From Impatiens glandulifera (Eukaryota > Streptophyta > Magnoliopsida > Ericales > Balsaminaceae), in the NCBI RefSeq assembly GCF_907164915.1, contig NC_061867.1, positions 24,714,308 through 24,778,307 on the forward strand: DNA of 64,000 nt, written 5' to 3'. The translations under genes were made by a program, and so were the position numbers. Shown here piece by piece: positions 1 to 11,054 of this stretch (its first letter is position 1; each line of letters begins with the position of its first letter). The notes under the pieces are model-generated. The model made no database searches, was not told where the DNA came from, and saw nothing but the letters and a program-made list of their open reading frames with translations.

Positions 1-205
1 ACATCATCTAAGTCGCATACATTGCTTCAGACTGAAACAGACATTTCTGCCCTTGAACCCGGTTCAAGAGTCTGTGACAGTTTGTGTAGTGTTGACAGTT
101 TTAGTCTTTAACCGGACTATAACCAAATTGTGTCGTGTTGTAAGCGGCCACCCTTTCAGAAACCGGAAACACCCCGGTCCTCCAAGGGCGTCCCCGATCC
201 TAACA
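1..205 (+). mobile_element. 3' end of a Sirevirus-type LTR (fragment)
   Basis: This stretch aligns by eye with the last ~200 bases of the complete Sirevirus LTRs at 18443-19761 and 31242-32559. It shares the CCCGGTTCAAGAGTCTGTGA block, the AAGCGGCCACCC block and the terminal GATCCTAACA. The LTR ends at 205 with the usual CA, so the rest of this plus-strand element lies left of the window. It is clearly more diverged from the other two LTRs than they are from each other, so it is a separate and probably older insertion. It abuts CACTA-like DNA, which suggests insertion into that element. Confidence 0.85.
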
Positions 206-359
206 TAATCTAACATAAATCAAACATAATCTAACATAAATCAAACATAATCTAACATAATCTCAATAACTATCAAACAAACCAAATAATCAAACCTAAA
301 TCAAACTCAATATAAACAATTTTTCAAATATCTCTCGGTCCTAACCTTAAACATAATTT

Positions 360-1660
360 CTTTTTAGGAATGGTCAAAAGAGAAAGTTTTCCAATAAACT
401 TTCGCAATTACCCTTCCTAACACTTAGAAATTGTTCCAATTTTTATAGGAATAGTCAAAATCGAAAGTTTCCCAATAAACTTTCAAATTACCCCTTCCAA
501 ACACTTGGTAATTTTTCAAATTTTTTTTAGGAATGGTCAAAAGAGAAAGTTTCCCAATAAACTTTCGCAATTACCTTTTCGCAACACTTGGAAAGTTTTC
601 CAATTTTTTTTAGAAGGGGTCAAAAGCGAAAGTTTTCCAATAAACTTTTGCAATTATCCCTTCCCAACATTTGGAAAGTTTTCCAATTTTTTTAGGAAGG
701 GTCAAAAGTGAAAGTTTTCCAATAAACTTTCGCAATTACCCCTTCCCAACACTTAGAAATTTTCCAATTTTTTTTGGGAAGGGTCAAAAACGAAAGTTTT
801 CAAATAAACTTTCGCAATTACCCCTTCCCAACACTTAGAAATTTTTCCAATTTTTTTTAGAAATGGTTAAAAACGAAGGTTTTCCAATAAACTTTTGCAA
901 TTACCCATTCCAGACACTTATAAATTTTTCTAATTTTTTTAGAAAGGGTCAAAAGCGAAAGTTTTTCAATAAACTTTCGCAATTATCCCTTCCCAACACT
1001 TAGAAATTTTTCCAATTTTTTTTAAGAAGGGTCAAAAGCGAAAGTTTTCCAATAAACTTTCGCAATTACCCCTTCTCAACACTTAGAAAATTTTCCAATT
1101 TTTTTTAGGAAGGGTCAAAAGCGAAAATTTTCCAATAAACTTTCGCATTACCCCTTCCCAACACTTAGAAATTTTTCCAATTTTTTTAGGAAGGGTTAAA
1201 AGCGAAAGTTTTCCAATAAACTTTCGCAATTATCCCTTCCAAACACTTAGAAATTTTTCCAATTTTTTTAGGAATGTCAAAAGCGAAAGTTTTCCAATAA
1301 ACTTTCGCAATTACCCTATGGTCAAAAGCGAAAGTTTTAAAATAAATTTTCGCAATTACCCGTTCCCAACACTTAAAAATTTTTCCAATTTTTTTTGGAA
1401 GGTTTAAAAGCAAAAGTTTCCAATAAACTTTCTCAATTACCCCTTCCAAACACTTAGAAATGTTTCCAATTTTTTTAGGAACGGTCAAAAGCGAAAGTTT
1501 TCCAATAAACTTTCGCAATTACCCCTGGTTCAAAAGCGAAAGTTTTCCAATAAACTTTCGCAATTACCAATTCTGGAAAGTTAAAACCGAAGGTTCTTTG
1601 AATAACCTTCACAATTATCATATTTTCCATTTTTTGACAAGAGTGTATCGAAATTTTCAA
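360..1660. repeat. Subterminal tandem array of ~82-bp hairpin units
   Basis: About 15 degenerate copies spaced roughly 80-84 bases apart. The core of each pairs GCGAAAG with CTTTCGC around a 13-base AT-rich spacer, followed by a spacer containing CCTTCCCAACACTTAGAAA. Imperfect open frames run through the array on both strands because the unit length is often near a multiple of three; they are not genes. Subterminal repeats of this kind are transposase-binding sites in characterised CACTA elements. That role is inferred here. Confidence 0.8.
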
Positions 1661-1841
1661 TAAATTTCTCAAATAAAGGCAAACCAATACATATAGAAAA
1701 ATTCATAAATCACATTAATAAACCAAAAGATAATTATAATTCATAATTCTAAACAAATGTCAAAACGTACCAAATTATCCAAAACATGTTATCAGTAGAA
1801 CGAAAACGTTTACAAATAATTATTCAAAAACTTTAATCTAC

Positions 1842-2790
1842 TTAATAGTTGGGGGGAGGAGAGGGTGGTTGATTCTGCCTCATGAAGAATTCAACTTGTT
1901 GTTCAATATTCTCCAATTTTTGCGTCATTTGCTCCCTCTCCGCTTTAATTTCAATAATCAATTGAGCTCTTTCTGCATCCCTCAATTGAATTTTCTCCAA
2001 TTCTAACGCTATGTGTCTCGCATCCTCTTGACGTTTAACATCAGTGGTAGTCATTGGGACCGCTACGATAGACTCTAGGTTATAACTTCATTGTAGCAAG
2101 TTCTGGAATGACTGGGGCAGTTTCTCTGGTGTTTTCCGAATACGCTTCCAATCACTCATCATAAATGCATTTCATTAATAAATTTATGAATCTAACCACA
2201 ATATATATAACATTAATAAACTTAATTTAACATGAATCCAAATATAATATATATCAAACCAAATTTAACATAAATCATACTAATTAAACATAAATCAAAC
2301 AAAATAATCTTAATCCAAATGTAATATAACTTAAATAAAACACAATAATCTAATCCAAAATATATCAAACAAATTATAACATAATCCAAACATATATCAA
2401 ACAAAATATAACAAAATTTAACCTAATCATACATATATCAAACAAAATATAATCTAAACTAAAACATAAAACTAACCAATAACAAACTTAAATCTAACCG
2501 TATAACCAAACGATGAATCTAACATAACCAAATAAAACAACATAGTTAAATATATACCTAATCTAACATGAATCTAACAAAAATCAACATAAATATATAT
2601 AACATATCACATAATCTAAGATTAATTAACCCTAAATATATAAAATCTAACCAATACTTAGAATTTATCTTGAAATAGGCGGAGGCGCGGCGGCGGGAGT
2701 CTTCCAAGCGGCGGCGGTGTCTTGATAGATGTAGATCTCGAACGATGACGGCGCAGGCGGAAGGAAGCTGGGAGAGAGAGAAAGGGAAAG
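1842..2790 (-). pseudogene. CACTA-associated gene remnant with coiled coil
   Basis: An open frame at 1842-2054 on the minus strand encodes 70 residues of heptad-like, Glu/Gln-rich sequence (IALELEKIQLRDAERAQLII) ending in a Pro-rich tail. It resembles the C-terminal coiled-coil region of plant En/Spm accessory transposase proteins. Upstream on the same strand, around 2080-2165, a short exon-like piece begins MSDWKRIRKTPEKLPQ. GC-richer sequence at 2660-2790 looks like the start of the same unit. No catalytic domain is visible, so this is at most part of the element's gene. The family assignment rests on position inside a CACTA element more than on a strong motif. Confidence 0.45.
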
Positions 2791-2839
2791 AAAGCGGCCA
2801 GAAAGAAAAGTAGGGTTTTTTTATTTATATAGGTTATTA

Positions 2840-3270
2840 CCGAAGATTTTCATAAACCTTTCGGAATTCAACTTGAGGGACAGTTAAAACCGAAGGTTTC
2901 CCAATAAACCTTCGCAATTACCACTTCCCAACATTTAGAATTATTTTTAATTTTTTTTGGGAAGGGTCAAAACCGAAGGTTTATTTGAAAAACTTCGCAA
3001 TTACCAATTTGTGGAAAGTTAAACCCGAAGGTTATCTAATAAACCTTCGCAATTATCACTTCCCAACACTTAGAATTATTTTTATTTTTGGGGAATGGTC
3101 AAAAGAAAAAGTTTATTAGAAAACCTTCGGGTTTAACTTTCCCCAAAATGGTAATTACGAAGGTTTAAACCTTCGCAATTACCTCATTCCCAACACTTAG
3201 AATTATTTTTATTTTTTTGGGAAGGTCAAAACCGAAGGTTTATTAGAAAACTTTCGGTAAACCCTCATAT
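2840..3270. repeat. Second CACTA subterminal repeat block
   Basis: Several copies of ACCGAAGGTTT...AAACCTTCGG and of the CCCAACACTTAGAATTATTT spacer. They are related to the 360-1660 array but with CCGAAGG/CCTTCGG arms instead of GCGAAAG/CTTTCGC. Confidence 0.7.
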
Positions 3271-3376
3271 TACTAAAAGTTTTACACACCTCTCGGATTC
3301 TATTTTTATTAACGAAATGTTTCTTCCTCTCGGTATCATTACCGAGAGTTATAGAAAACTCTCGGTAAATTCCGTC

Positions 3377-3400
3377 GGTAAAGATCATTTTTTACTAGTG
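3377..3400 (-). repeat. CACTA terminal inverted repeat
   Basis: Read on the minus strand the element begins CACTAGTAAAAAATGATC and continues into CTTTACCGACGG. This is the defining terminus of the CACTA superfamily. Confidence 0.8.
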
Positions 3401-4229
3401 TTAATTTATTATTTTTTTAACAATTAAAAAATATATAATATATAATAAAATTATAAAATCTTGAATACATTTTTTTAATTTTGTGTTATATAAACAAATT
3501 ATAATTAATATTTTTTAAAATAATATTATATTATTTTAAATAATAAATAAAAACAATGAAAAATAAAAAATATAAAAGATAAAAGAGAATGAATAAAATA
3601 TATATAAAAGATGAAAAAAGTGGGATAAAAAAATTAAACCCAAAATATGTTTATTGTATTTTTTGGGTTAAGTAAGCTAAAACTTTATAATTCGAATCAA
3701 AGACGTTCTTCAATTTAACACTTTAATCCATTATTTTCTAAATTGTAATTTTAAATTTTTTACTATTATTTATGTAATTATAACATGTGATGATTTTAAG
3801 AAAATAAGGGTTTTTTTTATAAAAACTTAAGAATATTAATATATAATAATAAAATAAAAATATTTTTTTAATTAAAGTATACTTTAATTAATTTATTGAG
3901 TGATGTAATATTTTAGACACTTATATTTTATCCTCTTTTGTCATTTTAAAATCATTCTAAATAACTAATTTGGAAGACTATATAAAAATATTTAATTTCT
4001 CGTAATTATTTTAAATAAATCCCAAAAGTACGTATAAATAAACCAGGGAAAATAAAATTTAAATCTATAATAGTTAATTTTGTTTAGGTTAGGATAGACA
4101 TTCCTATTTTACACTATATTTATAATTAGAATTTGAACTTATTTTATTATTAATAAATCAAATAAATTAAAAGGGATTTAAAATAACTTCGATCATAAAA
4201 GCCAAGTACAATCAAACTTTTAAATTCCA
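3401..4229. other. AT-rich intergenic DNA
   Basis: Low-complexity A/T sequence without an open frame of note. I see no gene, RNA gene or recognisable transposon end here. Confidence 0.6.
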
Positions 4230-4239
4230 AAAATCAAAT

Positions 4240-5718
4240 GGGAAAAATGTCAATTTTATTTATAAAGTTTGATGGAAGTGTCAAATTTGTTTATTAAGTT
4301 GTAAAATTTTATTTGTGTATACAAACTTGTCAAAAAATGTCAAATTTATTGAACTTAACAGATTTCTCTAACTACGTTAACATTTAGTCATGTTGTCATT
4401 GACATGTCATATCCACATATTATTTTTATATATATAATTTTTGTAATCAAAATTTTCAATTCAAACTAATCTTATCATTAAAAAATAAAATTAAAAATAA
4501 CTTCAATCTCTCTTTAACCTGTTATGTTACAATCTACATCTAACATTGGTAATACAACTCCGACAACAACTCCGGCAACCAACACCTTTAAAATAATGTA
4601 TATGCACATCATCAAGAATGACGATAAAAATCGCAAAAAGAGAAGATTATTATTGAAGTTGTCTCCTTTCTATAAATAAATGCATAAACCCTAATCAATC
4701 TCTTTCTTTCTATGCTATGGCGGATTATTCATCATTATGAGACTGTGATGTGAAAAGATCAGTAGAAGAGATCCTCGGCCAAGAAATGGACAACTGCATC
4801 CTCAAACATGTGGTTGACGTCAACTGTGTCGGCTTCGATCCCGACTCCGTTCTCCCAACTCACACGAGACTCGCTTCCGCAAACTCAAATCGTTCCTAGT
4901 CCTTCTTCTGGTACAAATATAGGGGAAGATCTACTCATTAGTCAAATGATGATGAAGAAGAGAACAAGAAGTCAAAGCTGGAAAATTGGTGTGTTTCTTT
5001 ACCATCTAATTCATTGAATTCGTTGGTTGTAAAGGGAAACATCTCGCTAATAAAGGAAATATGAGCGGCGCAAAATATAGATCAATAATTTTAATTCGGA
5101 TTCGTTAAATTTGTATTAGTCTTCCCCGTCTCCTTCACCGCCTAAGAAAACGAGTTGTTTATGGTTCTCCCCTAAGAAGGATTCGTCGTCGAAGAAGAGC
5201 AAGCATATGGGAAAGATGATTCTAGTGGTATTTGTGTCAGAATGGGGGAAGCGACGGCGGGGAGGAGTTATTCTCATACTTGAATATGTTTTCGAAGAAT
5301 GAGCGGAAGAAAGTGTTAAAGAATGTTACAAAGTAGGAAGAGAAAATTAATCAATCTATTGCAGATGGGGTTGTTGGTGTTGGTTGCCGGAGTTGTTGTC
5401 GGAATTGTATTAACGATGATAGATAAAATGTACTGAGAAAGATGAAGTTATTTTTAATTTTATTTAATTTTATTTAATTTTATTTTTTTAGTGATAAGAT
5501 TCGTTTGAATAGGAAGATTTGATTATAATAAAAAAAATATGTGGATATGACATGTCAATTACAGCAGGACCACATTTTAACGTCGTTAGAGAAATCAGTT
5601 AAGTTAAATAAATTTGACACTTTTTGACAAGTTTATATACATAAATAAAATTTTACAACTTAATAAACAAATTTAACACTTTCATTCAACTTTATAAATA
5701 AAATTGTCATTCTTCCTA
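4240..5718. mobile_element. Small MULE-like (Pack-MULE-type) element
   Basis: About 190 bases at 4240-4440 are repeated in inverse orientation at 5525-5718. The outer ends are GGGAAAAATGTCAATTTTAT on the left and, reverse-complemented, AGGAAGAATGACAATTTTAT on the right. The direct repeat AAATCAAAT flanks both sides (4231-4239 and 5719-5727). Long inverted ends with a 9-bp duplication are MULE hallmarks. The interior has no transposase but has GC-richer sequence that reads like exons of a host gene, the pattern of a gene-capturing, non-autonomous element. Confidence 0.75.
4717..5430 (+). pseudogene. Captured host-gene-like sequence, unknown function
   Basis: Between the inverted ends, codon-like sequence starts at ATG 4717 (MADYSS, then a stop). 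It continues in one frame through VEEILGQEMDNCILKHVVDV and NCVGFDPDSVLPT, then shifts frame. After an intron-like gap, SPSPPKKTSCLWFSPKKDS appears near 5120-5180. I do not recognise the donor family with certainty. The Ser/Pro/Lys-rich segment resembles small plant proteins of unknown function. Stops and frame changes make it non-coding as it stands. No intact start-to-stop gene remains. Confidence 0.45.
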
Positions 5719-5984
5719 AAATCAAATAGGCCCGAATCTTAAAAGGCATCTGAAACCAGGCAAGTTTGATGCTAATTGCTATGCTCTGAAATAAAATACC
5801 CAAAATATATTATTTATACTTTTATTCCTATATATAAACTGATGCCCTAATCATTATTTCATACACCCACCTTCTTCTTCAATCTTTCAAAAAATAAATA
5901 CAAAACCTAATATGTGGAGAGAATATTAAAATATAGTCTTAAAATTTAATTTATAGATAATTTATTTGAGTCAAAAATATATAT

Positions 5985-6440
5985 AATGATGTTTAATTTT
6001 CAAAGTGCTCGAATTACCGGGTCGAAAGCTATGGTTAATTTGGATATATATGTGAGACTAAATTGATATTTGGGTCGGATTGTGAGTTGACCCGCCCATA
6101 AACTTAAAACGGTTAAAAATAAAATTAAAACTGCTATGGTATGTTTTGAAATTGCAAGTTAACAAAATAAGTATAACCCTTTAATAAACTAGGCTAATAA
6201 GACTTTATATTTTAAATTCAACACTATATTTGATGAACGCGGAACGTTTTAATAAATATAAGTTCAACTTTTTAACTAACTAATATATATATATATATAT
6301 ATATATAATGATGATTAATTTTTAAAGTGTTCGGATTGTCGGGTCGAGAGTTATGGTTAATTTGGATATATATGTGAGAGTAAATGGATATTTGTGTCGA
6401 ATTGTGGGTTGACCCGCACATGAGCTGTGATTAATTTGGA
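5985..6440 (-). repeat. Repeat with tRNA-like boxes, one full and one partial copy
   Basis: Reverse-complemented, 5985-6290 matches the ~285-bp unit tandemly repeated at 51990-53120: the GGGTCAACCC-type segment, the TTTGGTGTTGAATTTAAAAT-type segment and the TA-rich end. A second, truncated copy covers roughly 6300-6440. A TA microsatellite separates them. The internal tRNA-like A and B boxes are more degenerate here than in the 52-kb array. Confidence 0.7.
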
Positions 6441-6623
6441 TATATATATGTGAAAGTAAATTAAAAATGAAATCATATTTAACCGTAATTTTTTTTCTCA
6501 GTTTTTATATCATTACCCGTGTAAATGCACGGATTAGATACTAGTTGAATATTGTAATACTTATTTCCAAATTAATATAATCATCTAGGAACATGGTTAT
6601 AGTTAGACAACAAAGAGCTCTAA

Positions 6624-7382
6624 GACCATTTCCAACCCAAAAACTCATTTTCAAACTCAAAAGGCAGGAAGTGTCCCATCAAACAGTAATTCATCTCCAA
6701 CCCAAGAACTCATTTTCAAACTCAAAATAATATTTTTGGAATATTACTTTTTACAGAAACCTTTTCAATACTATCTATATATTTATCAACTTTACAAATT
6801 AAACCCTAATATTTTTCAAATTCACACCATTAGATAAAAATATGATAAAATTAATTATAAATTAATAATTTACCCATAAAAAATAAATTAAACATCATTA
6901 AATAAACAAGCACAAATTACATTACACAAACAATAAAATTAAATTAAAGCAAACATTAATAAAAAAATAAATTAAATTTTATTAAATAAACTCAATTAGA
7001 CTATACAAATATAAAAAATTATATCAAAAAAACATTATTAAAAATTATTTTGTTATTTTTTAGTTTTTTTATCAATATTATTCATTATTATAAATTTATG
7101 ATATATAAAAAAATATTAACAAAAAAGAGAAGATAAAAAAATAATATCAATATCAATAAGGATATAAAATATTAAAATATATAAAACTAACTTATAAATA
7201 TAGTTAGAGGGTTCATTTTGTATTTGTAAAAAAAATTGAGTATGTGAATAGTGCATACACAAATTTGCGTTTTCATGGGAGAGAAAATGAGTATAAACTC
7301 ATTTTGGGTTTTGATTTGGGTGTCGATTGAAGGAGAAACACCCATTTTTGGGATTCATTTTGCAGGTGGGTTGGAATTGCTC
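6624..7382. mobile_element. PIF/Harbinger-like (Tourist-type) MITE
   Basis: The ends are inverted (GACCATTTCCAACCC left; GAGCAATTCCAACCC when the right end is reverse-complemented) and flanked by TAA on both sides (6621-6623 and 7383-7385). The 759-bp interior is AT-rich and has no coding capacity. A 3-bp TAA target duplication with short inverted ends fits Tourist-like elements. A further copy of the CTCCAACCCAAGAACTC motif lies just inside the left end. Confidence 0.6.
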
Positions 7383-7385
7383 TAA

Positions 7386-7720
7386 TGTTCTATGCTTATT
7401 CGTTTGATAGATAGATAGATATTTAGAAATTTTATATGATTATTATTTTCAAATAATTAAATCAGTCAAAATTGGGCATTGACTAAGCCTTTCCCCTAAT
7501 CAGATCCGATTAACAGCCACGACCCATGACCAATGACCCATAACCCATGACCCACCTGGTATGTCTTCCTCTACAAGTATTTTTTTTTTATAAGGGAACC
7601 GCCGACCAACCAACGAGGACGCTGCCTTTGGGTTTTGTTTGTTTTTAAATTATTTGAAACTGACATCTTAATTTATTAAAGGCACATTCTTTCCCCCCTA
7701 TATATAAACAAACATATAGA
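7386..7720 (+). promoter_or_regulatory. Promoter region of the split NDR1/HIN1-like gene
   Basis: A TATATATAAAC box lies at about 7700, downstream of CCATGACC/CCCATGACC repeats (7520-7550). It directly precedes the short 5' coding remnant interrupted at 7758. Placing the promoter here follows from closing the MULE insertion on its target duplication: the NHL-like body continues at 35071. Confidence 0.5.
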
Positions 7721-7758
7721 GGTTTCTCCAACAAGGATCCAAAGGCACCCATTATCCT
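7712..7758 (+). pseudogene. 5' remnant of NDR1/HIN1-like gene, cut by MULE
   Basis: Reading just after the TATA box gives EVSPTRIQRHPLS preceded by ATA where a start codon would be expected, and the sequence stops at the MULE boundary. With one target-duplication copy removed, sequence continues at 35071, where a frame reads LLKITKLIGIV and leads (after a shift) into the transmembrane segment. The candidate N-terminus is therefore an inference: it needs ATA to have been ATG and a frame change. If right, this gene was split by the MULE and is dead. Confidence 0.4.
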
Positions 7759-9060
7759 CGATCCGGATCTTCTGCTACTAATTCCCGTATTCCCCTGTTG
7801 CGGACCAATCAAATTGCAACATTATTATTCTATTAATAAATCAATCTGAGTAGGAGATGGAGGGAGGGAGAATCCGGAATCCAGGTTTCATTCCGGGTTC
7901 ATCCCATACGCCGTTAACGGAATGGCCAGTTAACGTACGGAATTAATATATTATTCATATGTTCCAGCAAAGATCACTTCTCTCAGGGCCCCATGTGAGA
8001 AGGAAGGGTGAGAAGCGAAGGGAGCGAAGATTTCCTCTCCCAGGATCCCTGTGCTCATGTAAACCTCCAAACCCACCCATGAGAAGACTGTTTGCCTGTC
8101 ATGGAAGTACACTTACCCTTGTATGTAAAGACCAAAATTAACCTGAATTTTATATTTCGGTTTATTAAATATTTATTCAATTTATTAAAAATGAAATGTA
8201 GCGAAGAAATCTTCGCTTCAATTACTTCACTCTTATTTTTTATTTTTTTATTAATTTTATTTTTACGGGGAGACGTTAAGGAGCGAAGAAATCTTCGCTT
8301 AAATTATTTTTAACCTGACCTTCATGTAAAACCCTTACCTTCCCATGAGAAGACCGTTTACCTCTCATTAAGTACACTGACTCATGTATGTAAAGACCAA
8401 AATTAACATGAATTTTATATTTCCATTTATTAAATATTAATTCAATTTATTAGAAATGACATACAGCGAAGAAATCTTCGCTGAAATTACTTCATTCTTT
8501 TTTTTAATTTTTTTATTAAATTTTTATTTACGAGGAGACGATTGAAAGCGAATACTTATTCTCTTCAATTAATTTTAACCTGACATTCATGTAAATCCCC
8601 CAACCCACCCATGAGAAGACCACTTGTATGTTATGGAAATACACTTACCCTTGTATGTAAAGACCAAAATTAACATGAATTTTATATTTTCATTTATGAA
8701 ATATTAATTCAATTAATTAAAAATGACATGCAGCGAAGAAATCTTCGCTCAAATTACTTCATTCTTTTTTTAATTTTTTTATTAAATTTTTATTTACGAG
8801 GAGATGATTGAAAGCGAAGACTTATTCGCTTCAATTAATTCATTTTTATAGCGAATACCCCTTCGTCCGGGTTCAATGGAATGAATAGACGTTTTGTGAG
8901 AGAAGATTTGTTCGTCTAGACCAGGTGCCATGTAAAATGGAATGAATAGTCGCTTTTCGAGAGAATACTTATTCGCCCCTGGTCCAAGTGTCATGTGAAA
9001 TAGAATGGATAGTCGCTTTTCGAGAGAAAACTTGTTCTCCCAGGTTCCATGAATATATAT
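7759..9060 (+). repeat. Left terminal inverted repeat with subterminal tandem units
   Basis: The first ~320 bases mirror 34740-35061, including TTAACGGAATGGCCAGTTAA. Then come three ~266-bp tandem units (CATGTAAA at about 8056, 8323 and 8589). Each has CCCATGAGAAGAC, CTTGTATGTAAAGACC and the perfect palindrome GCGAAGAAATCTTCGC. The last part (8840-9050) has four variants of GAATGAATAG...CGC. Short open frames inside are not genes. A TATA-like GAATATATATACACC near 9050 suggests the end acts as promoter for the inner gene. Confidence 0.85.
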
Positions 9061-9602
9061 ACACCCTAATATGATTATTTTATAATCATTTCCGCCCGAT
9101 TCATTTCTATCTCTTCAAGCCTACCTCCTTTCACGGCAATTCGCATCCAGCTCCCCGTCGACCAGACCAGAAGCAACATCTTCACGTCTCCACAATAGTA
9201 CGTACTCCTAAATAGTAAACTTTTCATATTTAGGATTATGAAACCACTAAACCCTAGATTATGTTATGGGATGTCGTTGTCTCGTTAATCTTTTGGAAAC
9301 CCTACTCTCAAAATGTCACGTTCAATGAAAATCCATCGTATTTAGGAAAATGTACATAGTGTTAGGGTTTTGTATAATATTTCCACGAAACACTAGTAAA
9401 TACTAACAAAGACTGTTTTTTTTTTCATGCATGTGCAGGAAAACGACAATGCATCCGTCCAAAACTTTGGCAAAGACTAGATTTTATGCCCAAATCAATT
9501 AACAAGTGAAGATATAGTACTATTCTTGACATATATCCCTTTTTTCCATATTGTGTAGGTTTTCATCATGTTTATCTGAAATATTTATTATTGTTCTTAT
9601 AG
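9061..9602 (+). other. Leader region between MULE end and BRCT fragment
   Basis: After the TATA-like box near 9050, the sequence is CT-rich (9100-9190) and then intron-like, with an exon-like segment after TGCATGTGCAG at about 9440. That piece has only a 17-codon open frame (MHPSKTLAKTRF...). It looks like the 5' untranslated part and first intron(s) of a transcript reading inward from the MULE end. Confidence 0.4.
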
Positions 9603-10369
9603 AGCACTTGATGCAACAATATGCTAACACATGTGGTGCCACAGTGACAATGAGGTGGTGAGACGATGTAACCCACGTCATAGCCTCCACCGATGCTAAT
9701 GGTGGATGTGGTCAAACTATCAAAGTATTGAAGGTAATATTGAACGGGAGTTGGGTCCTTACCATTGATTGTGAGACTCTGTTATTCTTAACTCTTAACT
9801 GTTAACGCAATATTCATTTTTACATATATGAAACTAAAAATACCAATTGCTTTTGTACATGGATAAAATCATCAATGAGATCGAAATGTTACGTCGACGA
9901 GGAACCGTACGAGGTGTAGAGAGATAATCATGGGACTGTGGGCGGTCCAAGAGCTGGCAGAATGCAGTATTTGAACAATGTAAGTTTTGTCTGATTCCTC
10001 CTCCTCCTCTATATCTTCAATTCTCTATGATAACTGAAAATGTTTTGTATTTTATTTCAGTTGTCGAAACTGTTCGACAGTTACACCTTTATGTTTGTAG
10101 GGGAATTCATCCCGGCTTACAAACAGGATCTGATGGGGTTTGTAATTGTTGGAGGAGGTACGACTAAAGAAATGGAGAATCCATTTGTTGAGCCCGAGGA
10201 CGACAAAACTATAGTTGTATACGACGAGTCTCGGCACGATGTTAATGAACTTGTTTGGGTATTTGAGGCAGTGAATCCTTTGACAACATATTTGGATGTA
10301 TTTGGTGTTCCTCACACAAGCTTGCTTGAATCCATTGTTGCTTGTGATTTGCAGTCTTTGTTTACATAG
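9603..10369 (+). pseudogene. Captured BRCA1/BARD1-type tandem BRCT gene fragment
   Basis: Three exon-like blocks match the C-terminal tandem BRCT region of plant BRCA1/BARD1 proteins. Exon 9603-9770 has THVIASTDANGGC and LNGSWVLTID. Exon ~9859-9979 has YVDEEPYEV and GGPRAGRMQYLNN. Exon 10061-10369 has LFDSYTFMFVGEFIPAYKQD and the end SLLESIVACDLQSLF. The intron 9980-10060 has good GTAAGT...TTTCAG sites, and intron 1 starts GTGAGA at 9771. Damage: TGA in the first block (after MRW), TAG after PYEV, and no AG acceptor before the second block. In intact proteins these domains bind phosphopeptides in DNA repair. The fragment lies wholly inside the MULE and has kept intron positions, so it was captured as genomic DNA. 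A truncated product from 10061 onward is possible but unproven. Confidence 0.85.
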
Positions 10370-11054
10370 ACATGTGTTGGTTGAATTTGTTACTGAATAT
10401 TTGAATATTTGGCATTCTTGAATTTGTTAATGTTATTTGTGATTTCAGATTTCGCTTTTTTGTTCTTAGAATTGTATTTTTTTTAAACAGCAAAATTATC
10501 ATAAACGAAATCTTTAAACATGAAATAAATTATAACTTAAAGTAAAGTATAAATTTGTATTAATTTAGCAATCTATGTAATAAGCGCCCCTAATGTGATA
10601 AATTTATATATGTTTTTCAATTGTCAAAATAATATTGTGAAGCAATCCTCGCTTTCTGATGAAGCGCTTCATTGATTAATATTAATTCATAATAATGTTA
10701 TTCATTTAATTATTAAAATCAAATATATTTTTTATCAAGTCACCTCACCGCCACCTAACACCACCTTTTCATTAAATGCTGCCATGCAGCCATGCTTCTA
10801 GATTTGTACTATTTTCTCTCTCACCTGTCTAAGAAGCAGTCGACCATTTCTTCGCCGGAGTGATACTACATTGTCTACCATCGACCTTTCCTTCGCCGAA
10901 GAGTTCATTATAATATCAATTCATTTTCCTAAATTAAAATGGTACCTTTTTGAATGTCATCTTCCTTCTCTACTTTTCTTCACAACGTTTTTTATGTTTT
11001 TTGAATACTCGACATGAAATGTTATGTCTTATTGATTATCAGGAAAGAATACAC
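10370..11054. other. Spacer between BRCT fragment and transposase
   Basis: AT-rich, with one GCGCTTC-type hairpin remnant near 10650. CT-rich, TTCGCCGGAG-containing sequence at 10800-10910 is probably the transposase 5' leader. No other gene is visible. Confidence 0.45.

Larger units (their letters stand above)
206..3400 (-). mobile_element. CACTA (En/Spm) transposon, terminal part
   Basis: The right edge at 3400 reads, on the minus strand, CACTAGTAAAAAATGATC, the typical CACTA terminal inverted repeat, followed by ACCGAGAG-type subterminal sequence. Inside are two arrays of short hairpin-bearing repeats (360-1660 and 2840-3270) flanking a minus-strand gene remnant at 1842-2790. Terminal CACTA motif, subterminal arrays and transposase-associated coiled coil in this order fit the family. 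The opposite end is not visible: a Sirevirus LTR fragment replaces it at 1-205. The expected 3-bp target duplication therefore cannot be tested. Confidence 0.75.

Noticed and set aside
505..1687. Several open frames of 60-110 codons on both strands
   Set aside because: They run through the CACTA tandem array; the repeat unit creates periodic frames with no protein family resemblance.
7959..8994. Open frames in the MULE left end
   Set aside because: They lie inside repeat units of the terminal inverted repeat and have no homologue I recognise.
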